Part shown: positions 22,050 through 31,974 of the stretch, piece by piece
Layout of the letters: each line of letters opens with the position of its first letter
Numbering within the stretch: position 1 is the stretch's first letter
Origin: Simmondsia chinensis
Lineage: Eukaryota; Streptophyta; Magnoliopsida; Caryophyllales; Simmondsiaceae
Length of the DNA stretch: 64,000 bases
Assembly (NCBI GenBank): GCA_018398585.1
Contig: JAGTTD010000009.1
Coordinates: 14,637,193 to 14,701,192, forward strand
Reading direction: 5' to 3'
Made by a program: the position numbers and the translations under genes
The notes under the pieces: model-generated
Told to the model about the DNA's origin: nothing
Databases searched by the model: none
Seen by the model: the letters and a program-made list of their open reading frames with translations, nothing else

Positions 22050-23738
22050 CTCTTCCTTTTTCACTGTCACCCTTCACGAGAAAACAAATGGTGATGCAGC
22101 TTTTTATCACCTAATTATTATTATTATAAAAGAAGGAAGTAACAAGGAAAAAGTATTTTAGTTAACCTTTATAATAATATATTTAATAAAATAATTAAAA
22201 AAGATTCAAAAAATGGATTATAATAAGTAAAATGGTGTGCCCTAGATCTTGTTTTGTTTTTAGATTTTCTAATGCTAAATATTTCACAATAACCAAATGT
22301 TTAGCTTCCTAGTGAATTTTGGTTTTACTCGATAATGGGTCATGTTCAATGAATAAGGAATTAGAATTTTACGTGGTTGGGTGTCTTACACATTTTTATA
22401 TTGGTAATGCCATGGGGAGGTAGAAGGCTAGAATTCGAACCCGAGTCACGAGCTTAGCAGCTATCACCCCAACCATTGGAACAAACTGGGAATTGGCATA
22501 TGTTTTACATTTACATGCTTAGGTGTGTGACTATTTGTGTGACTTAGGCCTTGCTTGGTTGCTACAAGATTTAAATTCCTACATAAAATTGTATTTTACA
22601 TGAATTTAATTTTTGTGCAAACTTTTTAGAAAATATATACAAAGTATTTGATTGACAGGATGTGGAATAAAATTTTCTTGGGGGTGCTAATTAAACAAAG
22701 GAATTACAATTTACATAGGGGAGTTAGGTAGTTACTTCCTGCATTTAAAAAAAATTAAAAATCCCTGAATAATTTTTATTTTTTATATTTTGCTAACTTC
22801 TTACCAACTAATTAAAAAGATAAATCACTACTTTCAATAAACCTGTACTTTTGGGCCTACTTTGTGACAATCAAATAAGGGAACAAGGCCATTGACAAAG
22901 TTAGTTAGATCTAGCTTGATTAGGGCTTTCACACTATCTAGTTCAGCCACTTTTTAATCCTAGCTAGGTACAATAGATTTCTAAAATTGTTGTACGAACT
23001 TTTTGAAAGGTCAAAAAAGCCGAACTTTCCAGTTAATGGGTACACGTGATTAACCGAATCTTAAGCACAGAAACTATCCATTAAAAGTACTTAACTCCAT
23101 AATTAATGATGATTCAGGAATGTGGGAGGCTCCACGAGCTAAGTCTCCCAACATGCTAAATGTATGAATAATTGGGATTTATTATTCTCATGGAGATAAA
23201 ATTTTTTATAATTAATAGAAAAAGATCCTTAATAGTACAGAAGGAAGATCTCCAAAATAAAAAAAAGTGCAAGATTCAAAAGAAATGAAATAAAACAAGG
23301 AAAGGATAAAAGTATTAACCCCTAAGGTAGTTCCGCAATATGGACAAGGTCGGGCTACAGATAAGACGATTCCAAGTCTGGATTGGTAAACAATCTGTAA
23401 CAATTGGAATTGCGATTTGATTTGTAAAAGATATTATTCACATATTTAAACAATGACATCGCCAGAAGAAAAATATCAGTATATACTCTATAAAAGTATG
23501 AATTAAAAGCTTAAAGTTACGTCATTTTTTTTTTAAAGAATTAATGATATTATAATTATATTTAGAACAAGTTTTAAGGTTTAATTTTAGGAAGCCCAAA
23601 GTGGGTTTGATCATGAGTACAACTTAAATACACCTTCAATATCCACGACTATACCAACTATATCATATTTGATTCATTATATTTATGATATATAATATAT
23701 AGATATTTGTTTTTCCAATTGTAAACGATAAAAAAATG
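22050..23738. other. AT-rich gap with one SINE relic
   Basis: Apart from the SINE-like copy at 22383-22490 I see nothing coding; the sequence is AT-rich with scattered A and T runs. Confidence 0.6.
22383..22490 (-). repeat. SINE-like element, copy 2 (minus strand)
   Basis: On the minus strand: an A-box-like ATGGTTGGGGTGATAGC, then an intact B box GGGTTCGAATTCTAG, then ATTACCAATATAAAAATGTG, the same tail as copy 1 at 9565-9683. tRNA-derived SINE structure; not a tRNA gene because no acceptor stem pairs. Confidence 0.5.
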
Positions 23739-24095
23739 TGATGCAGCGCCACAGTGGAATTCAGGGGAAACGGGAAGGGTTCGACAGCCTTCCCTTTAAT
23801 TTTACTAATGAATCAATAAAACAAGGGGGAAATTAAACTCAATTCTCACAACCTATAAAAAGAGGCTCTAAAGTAGAAATAAAATCTGGAAAAAATAATG
23901 AATAACTAAATCCCAGATTTCCTTTTGTATATATAGAGGAGCTATTTGACTAAGAATAAAATTCTAAAAGATAATTAAAAAGTTAAATCCTAATCAAACT
24001 CTAACTCCTATCTGTGTCCTGCCGCGTCCCGGGTATCAGATCCCTCCAAACCGTACCCGCCAAGTAACCTGACAAGCTATGTACGGGTTGCATCA
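23739..24095 (-). repeat. Element B 3' LTR
   Basis: 357 bp; plus-strand ends TGATGCAGCGCC and GGGTTGCATCA. On the plus strand TCCTCCCCGAG (24096-24106) follows, the complement of the polypurine tract CTCGGGGAGGA. Confidence 0.9.
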
Positions 24096-25175
24096 TCCTC
24101 CCCGAGTTGGAGAGAACTCGCCCTCGAATTCGCCTGAGGATCAACTAGGTGGTTGTCGCCAAAGTAGGGGTCAAGGTGTTTGACGTTGAACATGGCAGAC
24201 GTCCTCATACCTAGTGGAAGCTATAGACAGTAGGCGTTGTCATTGATCCTCTCCAATACGGCCAATGGTCCTATCTTACAAGCTGTTAGCTTGTTATACT
24301 CCCACGTCGAAAAGCGCTCCTGTGTCGAGATTGCCCAAACTTTGTCGCCTACCTGGAATTGAACAGCTCGGCTTCTCTTATCTCTTGCCATCTTGTACTT
24401 GGTGGTGGCTTCCAGCAACCAAACTTTGGTCTGTTCATGGATGTCTCTAAGGGAAGAGGTGAATTGTTCCACCTTCCCATGAGGACGTATCAGGTCTGGA
24501 ACAGGTGCCAAGTATATCGGAGACTGTGGAACAAAGCCGTAAACGACCTTGAATGGCGCGAACCATGTAATCCGATTGATGGAGCTGTTGCAGGATAATT
24601 TAGCCTGGTGCAGCTTCATCTCCCATCCCTTGATGTTATCAACAACGAGGCATTGGAGAAGGTTTCCCAATGATCGGTTAGTGACTTTGGTTTGTCCATC
24701 CGTTTGAGGATGATTCACGGTGCTAAAGGCGAGAGATGTGTTCGCCATCCCCCATAACGTCTTCAGAAGTAGTTCACGAACCTAACATCTCTATCGGAGA
24801 TAATGCTAGCTAGTAACTCATGCAAGTTGTACACCCCTTGGGAATACAGACCTGCCACATGTATGGCATCAGCAGTCTTCTTGCACCCAATAAAGTGAGC
24901 CATCTTGGAGAAGCGATCCATGACAATGAAGATTGAATCAATGCCTCCTATAAAGACCAGCGCTAGTCACCCAACCCTTGGAAACCTGACAGACCCGGCA
25001 ACGTTGGACATACCTCTCAACCTCCTTGCAAACAATCGGCTAGAAATAATTGGCAGTTATGAGCTGTAGTGTTTTATCCCGCCCCATGTGCCGATCATTG
25101 TGCTTCTCCTCAATGATCTTGAGCCGCCACCTTGACTTTGGGATGCAAAGTTGATTCCCGTTGAACAGGAACCCA
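24089..25175 (-). pseudogene. Element B integrase
   Basis: Minus-strand reading: zinc domain (HNDRHMGRDKTLQL, then RCRVCQVSKGW) near 24975-25110; core segment with NHPQTDGQTKVTNRSLGNLL near 24640-24720. The third catalytic residue, normally Glu in QTEV, is Lys here (codon at 24686-24688), so catalysis would fail. The C-terminal part 24221-24640 is open for 175 codons and ends in ACKIGPLAVLERINDNAY, the segment fused to RNase H in element A. The tail LGEDDATRT stops just inside the LTR, as in A. Several stops occur between 24750 and 24980. Confidence 0.85.
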
Positions 25176-25329
25176 TCATGAATGGAGTAGTCAGGAACAG
25201 GACCCGACTGTGCTTACTGCCATATTTCGCCAAAAGTGGGATTGTCCTGACACTGACTCGCCAGCTGATCAAATCCGGTAACGGTAACGCTGTGCTAAGA
25301 AAGAGGGAGACTCCTCCTACCCAGGGCAT

Positions 25330-26580
25330 CAATAACCTTGTTCAGTACGCCTGACTTGTGCTTGATGACGAAGTGGAAGAGCTGTATTAGCCAGCCCACT
25401 TTGTGTTTTGGTTCGAGAGTTTGTCTTGGCTATTGATGTACTTGAGGACCACATTATCCAAATACAAGATGAACTCCCGATTTGATAAGTACAACTTCTA
25501 ATGCCTCAATGCTCTCACCAATGCGTAAAAGTCCAGAGTGTAAGTTGAGTAGTTCAACCTACTCCTATTGAGCTTCTGACTAAAGTATGCAATAGGCCTT
25601 CCATCTTGGCTAAGCACAATGCCAATGCCAGTCTTGAAGGCATCCATGTGCAACTCAAACGTCCTCTGGAAATCAGGAAGGGCTAACACCGATGCTGTGG
25701 TCAATTTCTCCTTTATCTCGTTAAAGGCGGCAGTTGCTTGAGGAGTCCAAACAAATGAACCCTTCTTTAAACAGTCAGTCATCGGCGCCATTATGGAGCT
25801 GAAGTTCGGAACAAAATGCCTATAAAATGACGCCAACCTATGGAAGCTCCAGACTTCGCCAATCGTTCTCGGCTAAGGCTAGTCACATATGGCTACTATC
25901 TTCCCCTCATCAGCTGATATACCGCCCTTAGATGCACTTAATCCAAGGAAGGTTACCTTGTCCCTCATAAACTCGCACTTCTTAAGGGTGGGAAACAGTC
26001 TCTGCAGTCTCAAAGTACTCAGCACTTCCTCGAGATGCCGGATATGCTCAGCTCGATCCCGGCTATAAACCAAGACGTCATCAAAATAAAGAACAACAAA
26101 CTTCCATGAAAGGACGTAGAACTTGATTCAAAAATCTCATGAAGGTGCTTAGCGCATTCAATAATCCGAACGGCATGACCAGCCACTCGTAAAGCCTCTC
26201 CCTTGTCTTGAAGGCGGTTTTCCACTCATTTCCCAGCGAGATCCTATTCTAATGGTACCCACTCTTGAGATCTAGCTTCGTGAATACCGTGGAGTTTTTA
26301 AGTTGGTCAAGCAAATCGTCCAATCTCGGTATGGGGAATCGATAACGTATAGTGATCTTGTTAATTGCCCTACTGTCGACACACATCTGCCAACTTCCAT
26401 CCTTCTTTGGCGTCAACAGACTTGGCACTGTGCAAGGACTCAAGTTCTCCCAAATAAAGCCTTTCACGAGTAGCTCCTCCACTTGGCATCTCAACTCCTC
26501 ATGTTTTGATGGACTCATCCTATAAAGAGGCTTGATTGGTAATGAAGCACCTGGCATCAGATCAATGCGATGCTGGATGT
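25330..26580 (-). pseudogene. Element B reverse transcriptase and RNase H
   Basis: Minus strand. Fingers and palm: [20 protein letters not shown] and [14 protein letters not shown] (26249-26440), catalytic YFDDVLVYS near 26060-26085 with both Asp kept, thumb [20 protein letters not shown] (25900-25960), SFYRHFVPNFSSIMAPMTDC (25770-25830). RNase H: FELHMDAFKTGIGIVLSQDG near 25600-25660, where Met-Asp-Ala keeps the first Asp, and YFSQKLNRSRLNYSTYTLDF. Frame changes near 26230 and 26080 and stops near 25870 and 25497 inactivate it. Confidence 0.85.
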
Positions 26581-27290
26581 CTCGTAATGGCGGTAGTGCA
26601 TTTGGTAGCTCCTCCTGGAATACTTCAGCATACTTTTTCAACAAGGCAGTGATCTCATTCAGAACTTCCCTTGGACCTATCTTTCTTTCCTTCCCAATCA
26701 ATAAAAAAATAATATTGGTATCGCCAACCTCCTTGGCGAACATGGCTCCTCCTTGTATGTTTGAGTGTCGAGCTTCTAAAGCTCGCAGTGCCTCCTCCTT
26801 CTTGGGTAACAAGATGATCTTGGTCCACTCGAAGATGCAACTATAGGTGTTCTTCCTCCCATCATGAATAGCTCTCCTATCATACTGCCATGGACGCCCC
26901 AACAATAGATGGCAAGCATCCATGGTAACGACGTCACACCAAACCCCGTCGTTGTACTTCATCCTAATTGAAAGTTAAAAAAGTGACAACATGGTTACCT
27001 GATTCTCCTTCTTGTGCCATGATAACTTCTAGGGATGCGGATGAGCCTCCGTCTTCATCCCCAACTTGGCGACTGCCTCTTCAGAGATGACATTCTCACA
27101 ACTTCTGGAGTCTATCACCAAGTAGCACACCCTACCGCTAATTAGTGCACGTGGTCTGGAAGATGTTGTTCCTGAACCAACCATCTCCCTGCTCCTCTCT
27201 TGGGGTAAAGCAAGCACCCCTAACCACCAGTAGATGCCCTTCATCACTCGCCACAGCATCTTGGCATCTTCTCCAAGTGTCGCCAACTCA
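26581..27290 (-). pseudogene. Element B aspartic protease, Asp-Ser-Arg active site
   Basis: Minus strand. The core YLVIDSRSCENVISEEAVAK lies near 27060-27120; the catalytic Gly codon is AGA (plus-strand positions 27103-27105), making Asp-Ser-Arg. The C-terminal half [20 protein letters not shown] (about 26890-26945) is open and joins reverse transcriptase in the same frame (26249-26962). The Ser codon (TCC) differs from that in element A (TCG), so the Arg may have arisen twice or been inherited with later silent change. Confidence 0.85.
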
Positions 27291-28385
27291 TCTTGGACCT
27301 CCTCCTTAATAACCTTGCTTCTTCTCGGTGGCTTTCCTCTGTGTAAAGACCCATGCTAGGCCTATCAACCTTACGGCACTCAGTAGCATGGTGCACCACC
27401 TCTCTACATTTGAAACAACTAGTCCTTGATGTACTCGCCAAGTCTGGAGTAATCGGCTTACTAGTATTGGTGGCTGGTGGTCTACGCTGTGTGTTCTAAG
27501 TTGGCAGTGCTCTTGCCTGGTCTTTGTCGCCAACGTGTGCTTCCCGGGCCCCACCAACTTGGTAATGCCTTTGTTGCCGTTCTATGCTCACGGCTCTCTA
27601 ACTTGCTTCTGAAACTGAAAATATGTCGAACATGTTCAACACCTCCTGTATGGACTCCTTTAACCCACCAATATAACGATTAGCCAACTGCTCCCCAGTT
27701 TCCGCCAAGTCATTCCTGGCGATTAACAAATAGAAATTTGACATGTACTCCTCCACAGATCTAGAGCCTTGGCACAACCTTTGCAGACGTTGGTACATCA
27801 CCTTGGCATGATTGTGAGGTAGGAAGGCGCCTCTCATATGCTTCTTCATCTTCTTCCACGACTCTATCTTCGACTTCCTTTGATGATGTCGTGCATGCTT
27901 TAATTGCTGTTAGGCGGCTACCCTACTCGAAGCCGGGTAGCAACCAAAGGCGCTTGCTTCCTCTCTGGCACCTCCTTGTACTCGAGAACCTCCTCCATAG
28001 GAGCAAGCCAATCCCGAAAATCCTCCGGGTGTCTTCCTTCATTAAACACCGTAATCTCAATCCGGAGACCGGATTCCCACCTCCGATCATCACAATCGTC
28101 GATGTCCCCAGTATTAGACCGAGCTCTCCTCTGCCTTCGGTTCAATAGCTCAGTATCCGAGAATGGATTCCAGAAGTTCTCGTTCGTATCATCATCACCT
28201 GGCGTCATTGGGCGATTGGGTTGGGTTCCCAGAGCTAGGTCGGGATTTGCCCCCAGTTGAAACAAGCAAAGCTCAATTCGCCGGAATTTCTCCTCCAAGT
28301 CCTCTAGCCTCCTATTGTTTTTCCGTTGATGGTCACGCTCATAAACGTCCTCGACGGCGGCAAATCTCTGTCGCCCACGGGCCAT
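27291..28385 (-). pseudogene. gag: Element B gag
   Basis: Minus-strand ATG at 28385, 15 bp inside the primer site. The first frame is open for 155 codons: MARGRQRFAAVEDVYERDHQ, an acidic linker, then IEITVFNEGRHPEDFRDWLA, the start of the capsid domain. After a frameshift near 27920 the capsid core continues (KKHMRGAFLPHNHAKVMYQR, SVEEYMSNFYLLIARNDLAE, 27690-27849). A zinc knuckle CFKCREVVHHATEC (CX2CX4HX4C, complete) is at about 27372-27413. Confidence 0.85.
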
Positions 28386-28400
28386 CAGAAATCATTCTGT

Positions 28401-28414
28401 GCTCTGGTGCCAAC
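28401..28414 (-). other. Element B primer-binding site, mutated
   Basis: Minus-strand GTTGGCACCAGAGC: two changes from TTGGTATCAGAGC of element A. Same place between LTR and gag. Confidence 0.75.
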
Positions 28415-28804
28415 TGATGCAGCGCATAAGTGGAATTTAGGGGAAACATGAAGGGCTCGACAGCTTTCCCTTTAATTTTATTAATGAATCAATAAAACAA
28501 GGGGGAAATTGAACTCAATTCTCACAATCCAAGAAAAGAGGCTCTAAAATAAATATAAAATCTAGAAAAAATAATGAATAACTAAACCCTTGATTTCTTC
28601 TTGTATACGTAGATGAGCCATTTGATTAAAAATAAAATTATAGAAGATAATTCAAAGTTAAGTCTGAAAAATAAAGCTAGATCCTAATCAAACTCTGACT
28701 CCAATTTGTGTCCTGCCGCGTCCCGCGTGTCCTATCCCGCCAAACTGTACCCACCAACTTGTATTCCTCCAAGTAACCTGCCAAGCTATGTAAGGGATGG
28801 ATCA
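28415..28804 (-). repeat. Element B 5' LTR
   Basis: 390 bp; plus-strand ends TGATGCAGCGCATAAG and GATGGATCA (one change from TGCATCA). About 30 bp longer than the 3' copy because of an insert near 28755. Confidence 0.9.
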
Positions 28805-29522
28805 AATTGATAAAAGTAACTAGATAAAATAAATAATTTATAAAGGAGTCAGTAATAAATTGAAAGTCACATACAGCTGCTCCGATTGCTTAAATTCTTA
28901 ACTAGTTGTATAGTTGCAATCGAGGGTACTATGTGTAAAAACAGAAAGAGCCAATTACAAAGTGAGGTTGGTCTAGTGATAATGACTTTGAGGGGCCAAA
29001 CATACCATCTAAGATCGAATCCCATTAATAACAAAAGATTTTTTCTAACATATATCTAAAGGGCACTTGATAATATCTATTAAATGCATATAATTCATCT
29101 TATTTTACCATGGCAATAAATAATGAAGTTATGCTTTTAAAAAATATATACAATAATTTTCATTCAAAATACATAACCTTAATTATGAAACACAATATTC
29201 TATAAGGATGAGTTAATTTTTGAATAAAAATAAGTAATAAATATATATTTAATAGGGGCACATATAAGACAAACCCATAACAAAATACCTAATAGAAAGA
29301 GTCAATTAATAATGATGGTCTCTAAATTAAAGGGGGTCATCGATGAAGGGGGTCACCTCCCGTGAAGTAAAAAGACAGCACTAACTCCATTTTCTTCGTT
29401 GTCAATCCTTTTAATTATATTCCCTTTTTATTTATTTTGTCCTTTGTAATTTCAAGCAAAACTAAATGCCTTCAAATAAGATGAGTTATTTAAGTGGAAT
29501 CGTAGAATTAATGAAGGCATAT
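28805..29522. other. AT-rich gap with a SINE-like relic
   Basis: Contains the SINE-like copy at 28960-29040. The remainder is AT-rich and has no coding similarity. Confidence 0.6.
28960..29040 (+). repeat. SINE-like element, second family
   Basis: A tRNA-like A box GGTTGGTCTAGTGATAATG (28966-28984) and a B box AGATCGAATCCC (29012-29023) about 30 bp apart, followed by an A/T-rich tail. Spacing suits a tRNA-derived SINE head. Different from the SINE family at 9565 and 22383. Confidence 0.5.
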
Positions 29523-29868
29523 TAATACGAACTGAATATTATTCTGGCTCATAGCAATGGAATATATATATATTTGATAGTATACCTCCATTAATGGAGG
29601 ATTAAAAGAAAAGAGGGAGAAAACCTAAAAGAAGAAGGGGGAGACATTGAGAAACATAGAGGGAGAGAAAGACTTGAGCATAAACACTTTTACATCATAT
29701 TTGCATGGGGGAGGAGCCCCTTATTTAAAGACAAGGGAGGGGGAGATATGGGCTCATGTGGCACTAGGGCACCCCAAATAGGCGGGTCCTTACCCGGGTT
29801 GATGGGTTGGGCCGGGTTGGGTCGGGTCGGGTCGGCTTGGCGGGGGGGTCAAGGGCCCAACTGTAACA
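29523..29868 (-). repeat. Element D 3' LTR
   Basis: Minus-strand start TGTTACAGTTGGGCCC; the end near 29523 aligns with TGATACGGACAG at 37507. Contains AAACCTAAAAGAAG and CACCCCAAATAGGC(G/A)GGTCCTTACC shared with the other LTR. Polypurine tract AAGAGGGGTAT on the minus strand at 29869-29879. Confidence 0.85.
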
Positions 29869-29879
29869 ATACCCCTCTT

Positions 29880-30640
29880 GAAAAGATCCTTGTCCTCGAG
29901 GATCAAGAGAAGGGCCGCCGTCATATATATGTCTGCTTGAGGTGAGCTCGGTGGCTGTCTATGTTGTATGCCAGGTACTTGGCAGCAGCAGCCTAGGTGA
30001 GCGGGGGCTAGCGAGATGGCGTCCATCTATACGCCTAATCCCATTCTGGCTTATATCACCACTTTTCCCTCTAAAGACCCTTGCCCCCAAGGGTCATGGA
30101 CAACAAGCCGGCTTCGAAAGGTAGATGATCCTCTGCGGTCGAATACCAACTTTTGGAATATCAGTAGGATATGGGTCGTGAACTCAACTGGGTTACTAAA
30201 GTCCGCAAAGTATACCCATTAGGCGAGGAGTTGTTGGACGAAAGAGAGCTTGGCAGTAACTGGGACAGCATCCTCAAACACAACTATCAACGGCTGAAGC
30301 TCTGGATGATATGACCCAGTTGGCGGTTCTGTACTGGTCCTGAGTATGAAAGGTGGAACCGAGATGGTGGTGGGTGGAGCTGCAGTGGTGATGGTAGCAT
30401 TCTTTGAAGCGCCAATATGTGGGGTGATGGGGGTATTCAGGATGGAGTCTGAGTTCGACTCCAAGGCTGACTGTGAGAGCGGGGCATCATCTTCATTAAG
30501 TGTGGGAGGCGCCACACTCAACTGGCTTTGAGGCACGACTAATGTTGGTGGTAACAGCTGTTGGGTCATAAGGTTGGTGTGACCGTCCCTAGCTAGGCTT
30601 GGCATGACCACAGTTGGTGTTGCCCCTAGATACTCTTTGC
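29880..30640 (-). pseudogene. Element D remnant: C-terminal tail and unrecognised 153-codon frame
   Basis: The minus-strand frame 30219-30680 (153 codons) begins in gag-like sequence and then becomes rich in Pro, Thr and Ser with no zinc knuckle or protease triplet that I can find. Closer to the LTR, ILEDKDLFKRG near 29880-29912 resembles the last residues of chromovirus integrases (LEDK before the polypurine tract). A second LEDK-like run with purines near 30080-30110 hints at a duplicated or recombined 3' end. Function not assignable. Confidence 0.4.
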
Positions 30641-30915
30641 CAGCTATCTTCTCAGGATAGGCGCAATTGCTTTCTTCCAACTAGGCTAGTGACTTGGCAT
30701 CATAAAGAGTTTGCGGCGCAAACAAGTGGATGCCTTGCGCTATGTCCTTCCGCAAGCCGCCTACCATCAACTTGACCTTCTACTTTTCTGTTAGCCCATA
30801 GTTACTCGCCAAAGTCTCAAATCGGCTGAGATACACGCCAACTTTTTCCGTTTGGCGAAGCCTCATAAGCTCAGTGAGAGAGTTGTTTGAGGTACCCAAA
30901 TACCTCTCACTATGA
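30640..30915 (-). pseudogene. gag: Element D gag fragment
   Basis: Minus strand: YLGTSNNSLTELMRLRQTEK, then VGVYLSRFETLASNYGLTEK, then KVKLMVGGLRKDIAQGIHLF. This is the C-terminal half of a plant Ty3 capsid domain (compare SLEEYTVEFYSLVARNDL and IGGL in elements A and B). Two stops (TAG near 30775 and 30683) interrupt it. The N-terminal half is replaced by the unrelated-looking sequence at 30916-31208. Confidence 0.65.
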
Positions 30916-30939
30916 TGTAGCCACTACGAATAAATCTAG

Positions 30940-31030
30940 GAAATTCCATACAAATAAATCGGGTTGGAGTTCGGTAATTACCTCGAGTGATTCATTGAGG
31001 CATTTTGTCGAACACCTTCTGTGCATAGAC
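30940..31030 (-). pseudogene. Possible PPR-repeat gene scrap inside element D
   Basis: The minus strand reads YAQKVFDKMPQ (31027-30995) and, about 31 nt later in another frame, QPDLFVWNF (near 30966-30941). Joined, these resemble a pentatricopeptide-repeat unit (x-A-x-K-V-F-D-x-M-P-x-x-D-x-x-x-W-N) of plant RNA-binding organelle proteins. It sits between the leader and the gag fragment of D, so it may be captured host sequence. The match is short and could be chance. Confidence 0.3.
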
Positions 31031-31208
31031 GGAAAAATCAGAGATGATGAGCAATGATAATCCTTAAATCTGCCGGAGATGATGCCCAATGATGGATGAC
31101 GGTGCCGATCCATGGGTGGATGATTGTGGAGGTGACGTGCTTCTCCAAGCGGCTGATAAAGCTCAGAAATCAGAAATGGGCAAAATCTGAACCGATGACG
31201 AAGACAGT

Positions 31209-31213
31209 GACGA
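31209..31213. repeat. Target-site duplication of array E, left
   Basis: GACGA; the other flank (37405-37409) is GACAA, differing by one G-to-A. Confidence 0.75.
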
Positions 31214-31906
31214 TGTCATGACCTTAGCCATGACATTGTCACACATGAGCTAAAAAGCAACTAAGGAATGTATAGAGTGGTTAGATCTCGATTTTCACAA
31301 TCAGAGACAAGCAAAGTGCTAGGTATGTCACATAGGGTCGTCAAGTTAGATTTGTGACAGTGTCAAAGGACGGTGCAATTGAGAGCCTAGTTCGTGCCCC
31401 AGCGGCTGCCAGACCCTGTCACGACTTTGTCACGACAATGTCAAGGACCGGCCCAGACAGCATTCCATGTCCCAGTGCCGCGTCCCTGTCCAGCTCCAGC
31501 GCCCGCATCCCAACTTCGTGCCAGCTGTCCCTTGACTATTCTTTTATTTTGAGGATTATCCATTTATTTTGGCATTATCCTTTATTTTCAAATATTTTTC
31601 AGATTTTTATTGTATTTTTCCTGTTTTCTAAGATATTCCAGGTTGTTCTTTTCTTCTCCTATAAATAGAGTAATTGGGATTGTAATGGGTATCATCTTCT
31701 GAAATTTATGAAAATCTCTTTTTCTCAATCTCTAAATGCCTCTCTTTCTCTTCTCACCTAAATTCTTTTCTCACCTAACTCTATTTCATCTTCTCTTCTC
31801 ATCTAACTCTGAAATTATCGAATTTCTCTTCTCATCTCACACTTTAAACCTAAAAAATCTATCCAAGCTTGACATTAAGCTAGTCACAAACCCAAGGATT
31901 ATGACA
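31214..31906 (+). repeat. Array E LTR 1
   Basis: 693 bp, TGTCATGACC...GGATTATGACA (terminal inverted repeat TGTCAT/ATGACA). About 45 bp shorter than LTRs 2 and 3, which share an extra segment (ACCTCAATNGTACACTAG). Contains CTATAAATAGAG near 31661, a TATA box, and nine TGTCA/TGACA motifs in the first 235 bp. Confidence 0.9.
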
Positions 31907-31908
31907 AG

Positions 31909-31920
31909 TGGTATCAGAGC
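31909..31920 (+). other. Array E primer-binding site 1
   Basis: TGGTATCAGAGC, 2 bp after LTR 1; complements initiator Met tRNA. Confidence 0.9.
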
Positions 31921-31974
31921 CATCTTTCGATCACGAAGTTGGCCATAACAAGAAGCTACCATGCAGCCTTAACC

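Larger units (their letters stand above)
23739..28804 (-). mobile_element. Element B: Ty3/gypsy, CRM-like, same family as A
   Basis: LTRs at 23739-24095 and 28415-28804 carry the family ends TGATGCA/TGCATCA; flanks AAATG (23734-23738) and AATTG (28805-28809) are a near-TSD, 4 of 5. Reading leftwards on the minus strand: primer site, gag, protease, reverse transcriptase, RNase H, integrase, polypurine tract. It keeps the part deleted from A but has many stops and frameshifts. A and B lie in opposite orientation about 10 kb apart. Confidence 0.9.

Noticed and set aside
22400..22480. tRNA gene on the minus strand (good B box)
   Set aside because: No paired acceptor stem or anticodon arm; the same unit recurs at 9565, so it is SINE-like.
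26532..26846. 104-codon plus-strand frame
   Set aside because: Exact antisense of the element B protease/reverse transcriptase frame.
30219..30680. 153-codon minus-strand frame as a possible host gene
   Set aside because: Its N-terminal part continues the gag fragment of element D and it ends inside the D body; low-complexity Pro/Thr content.
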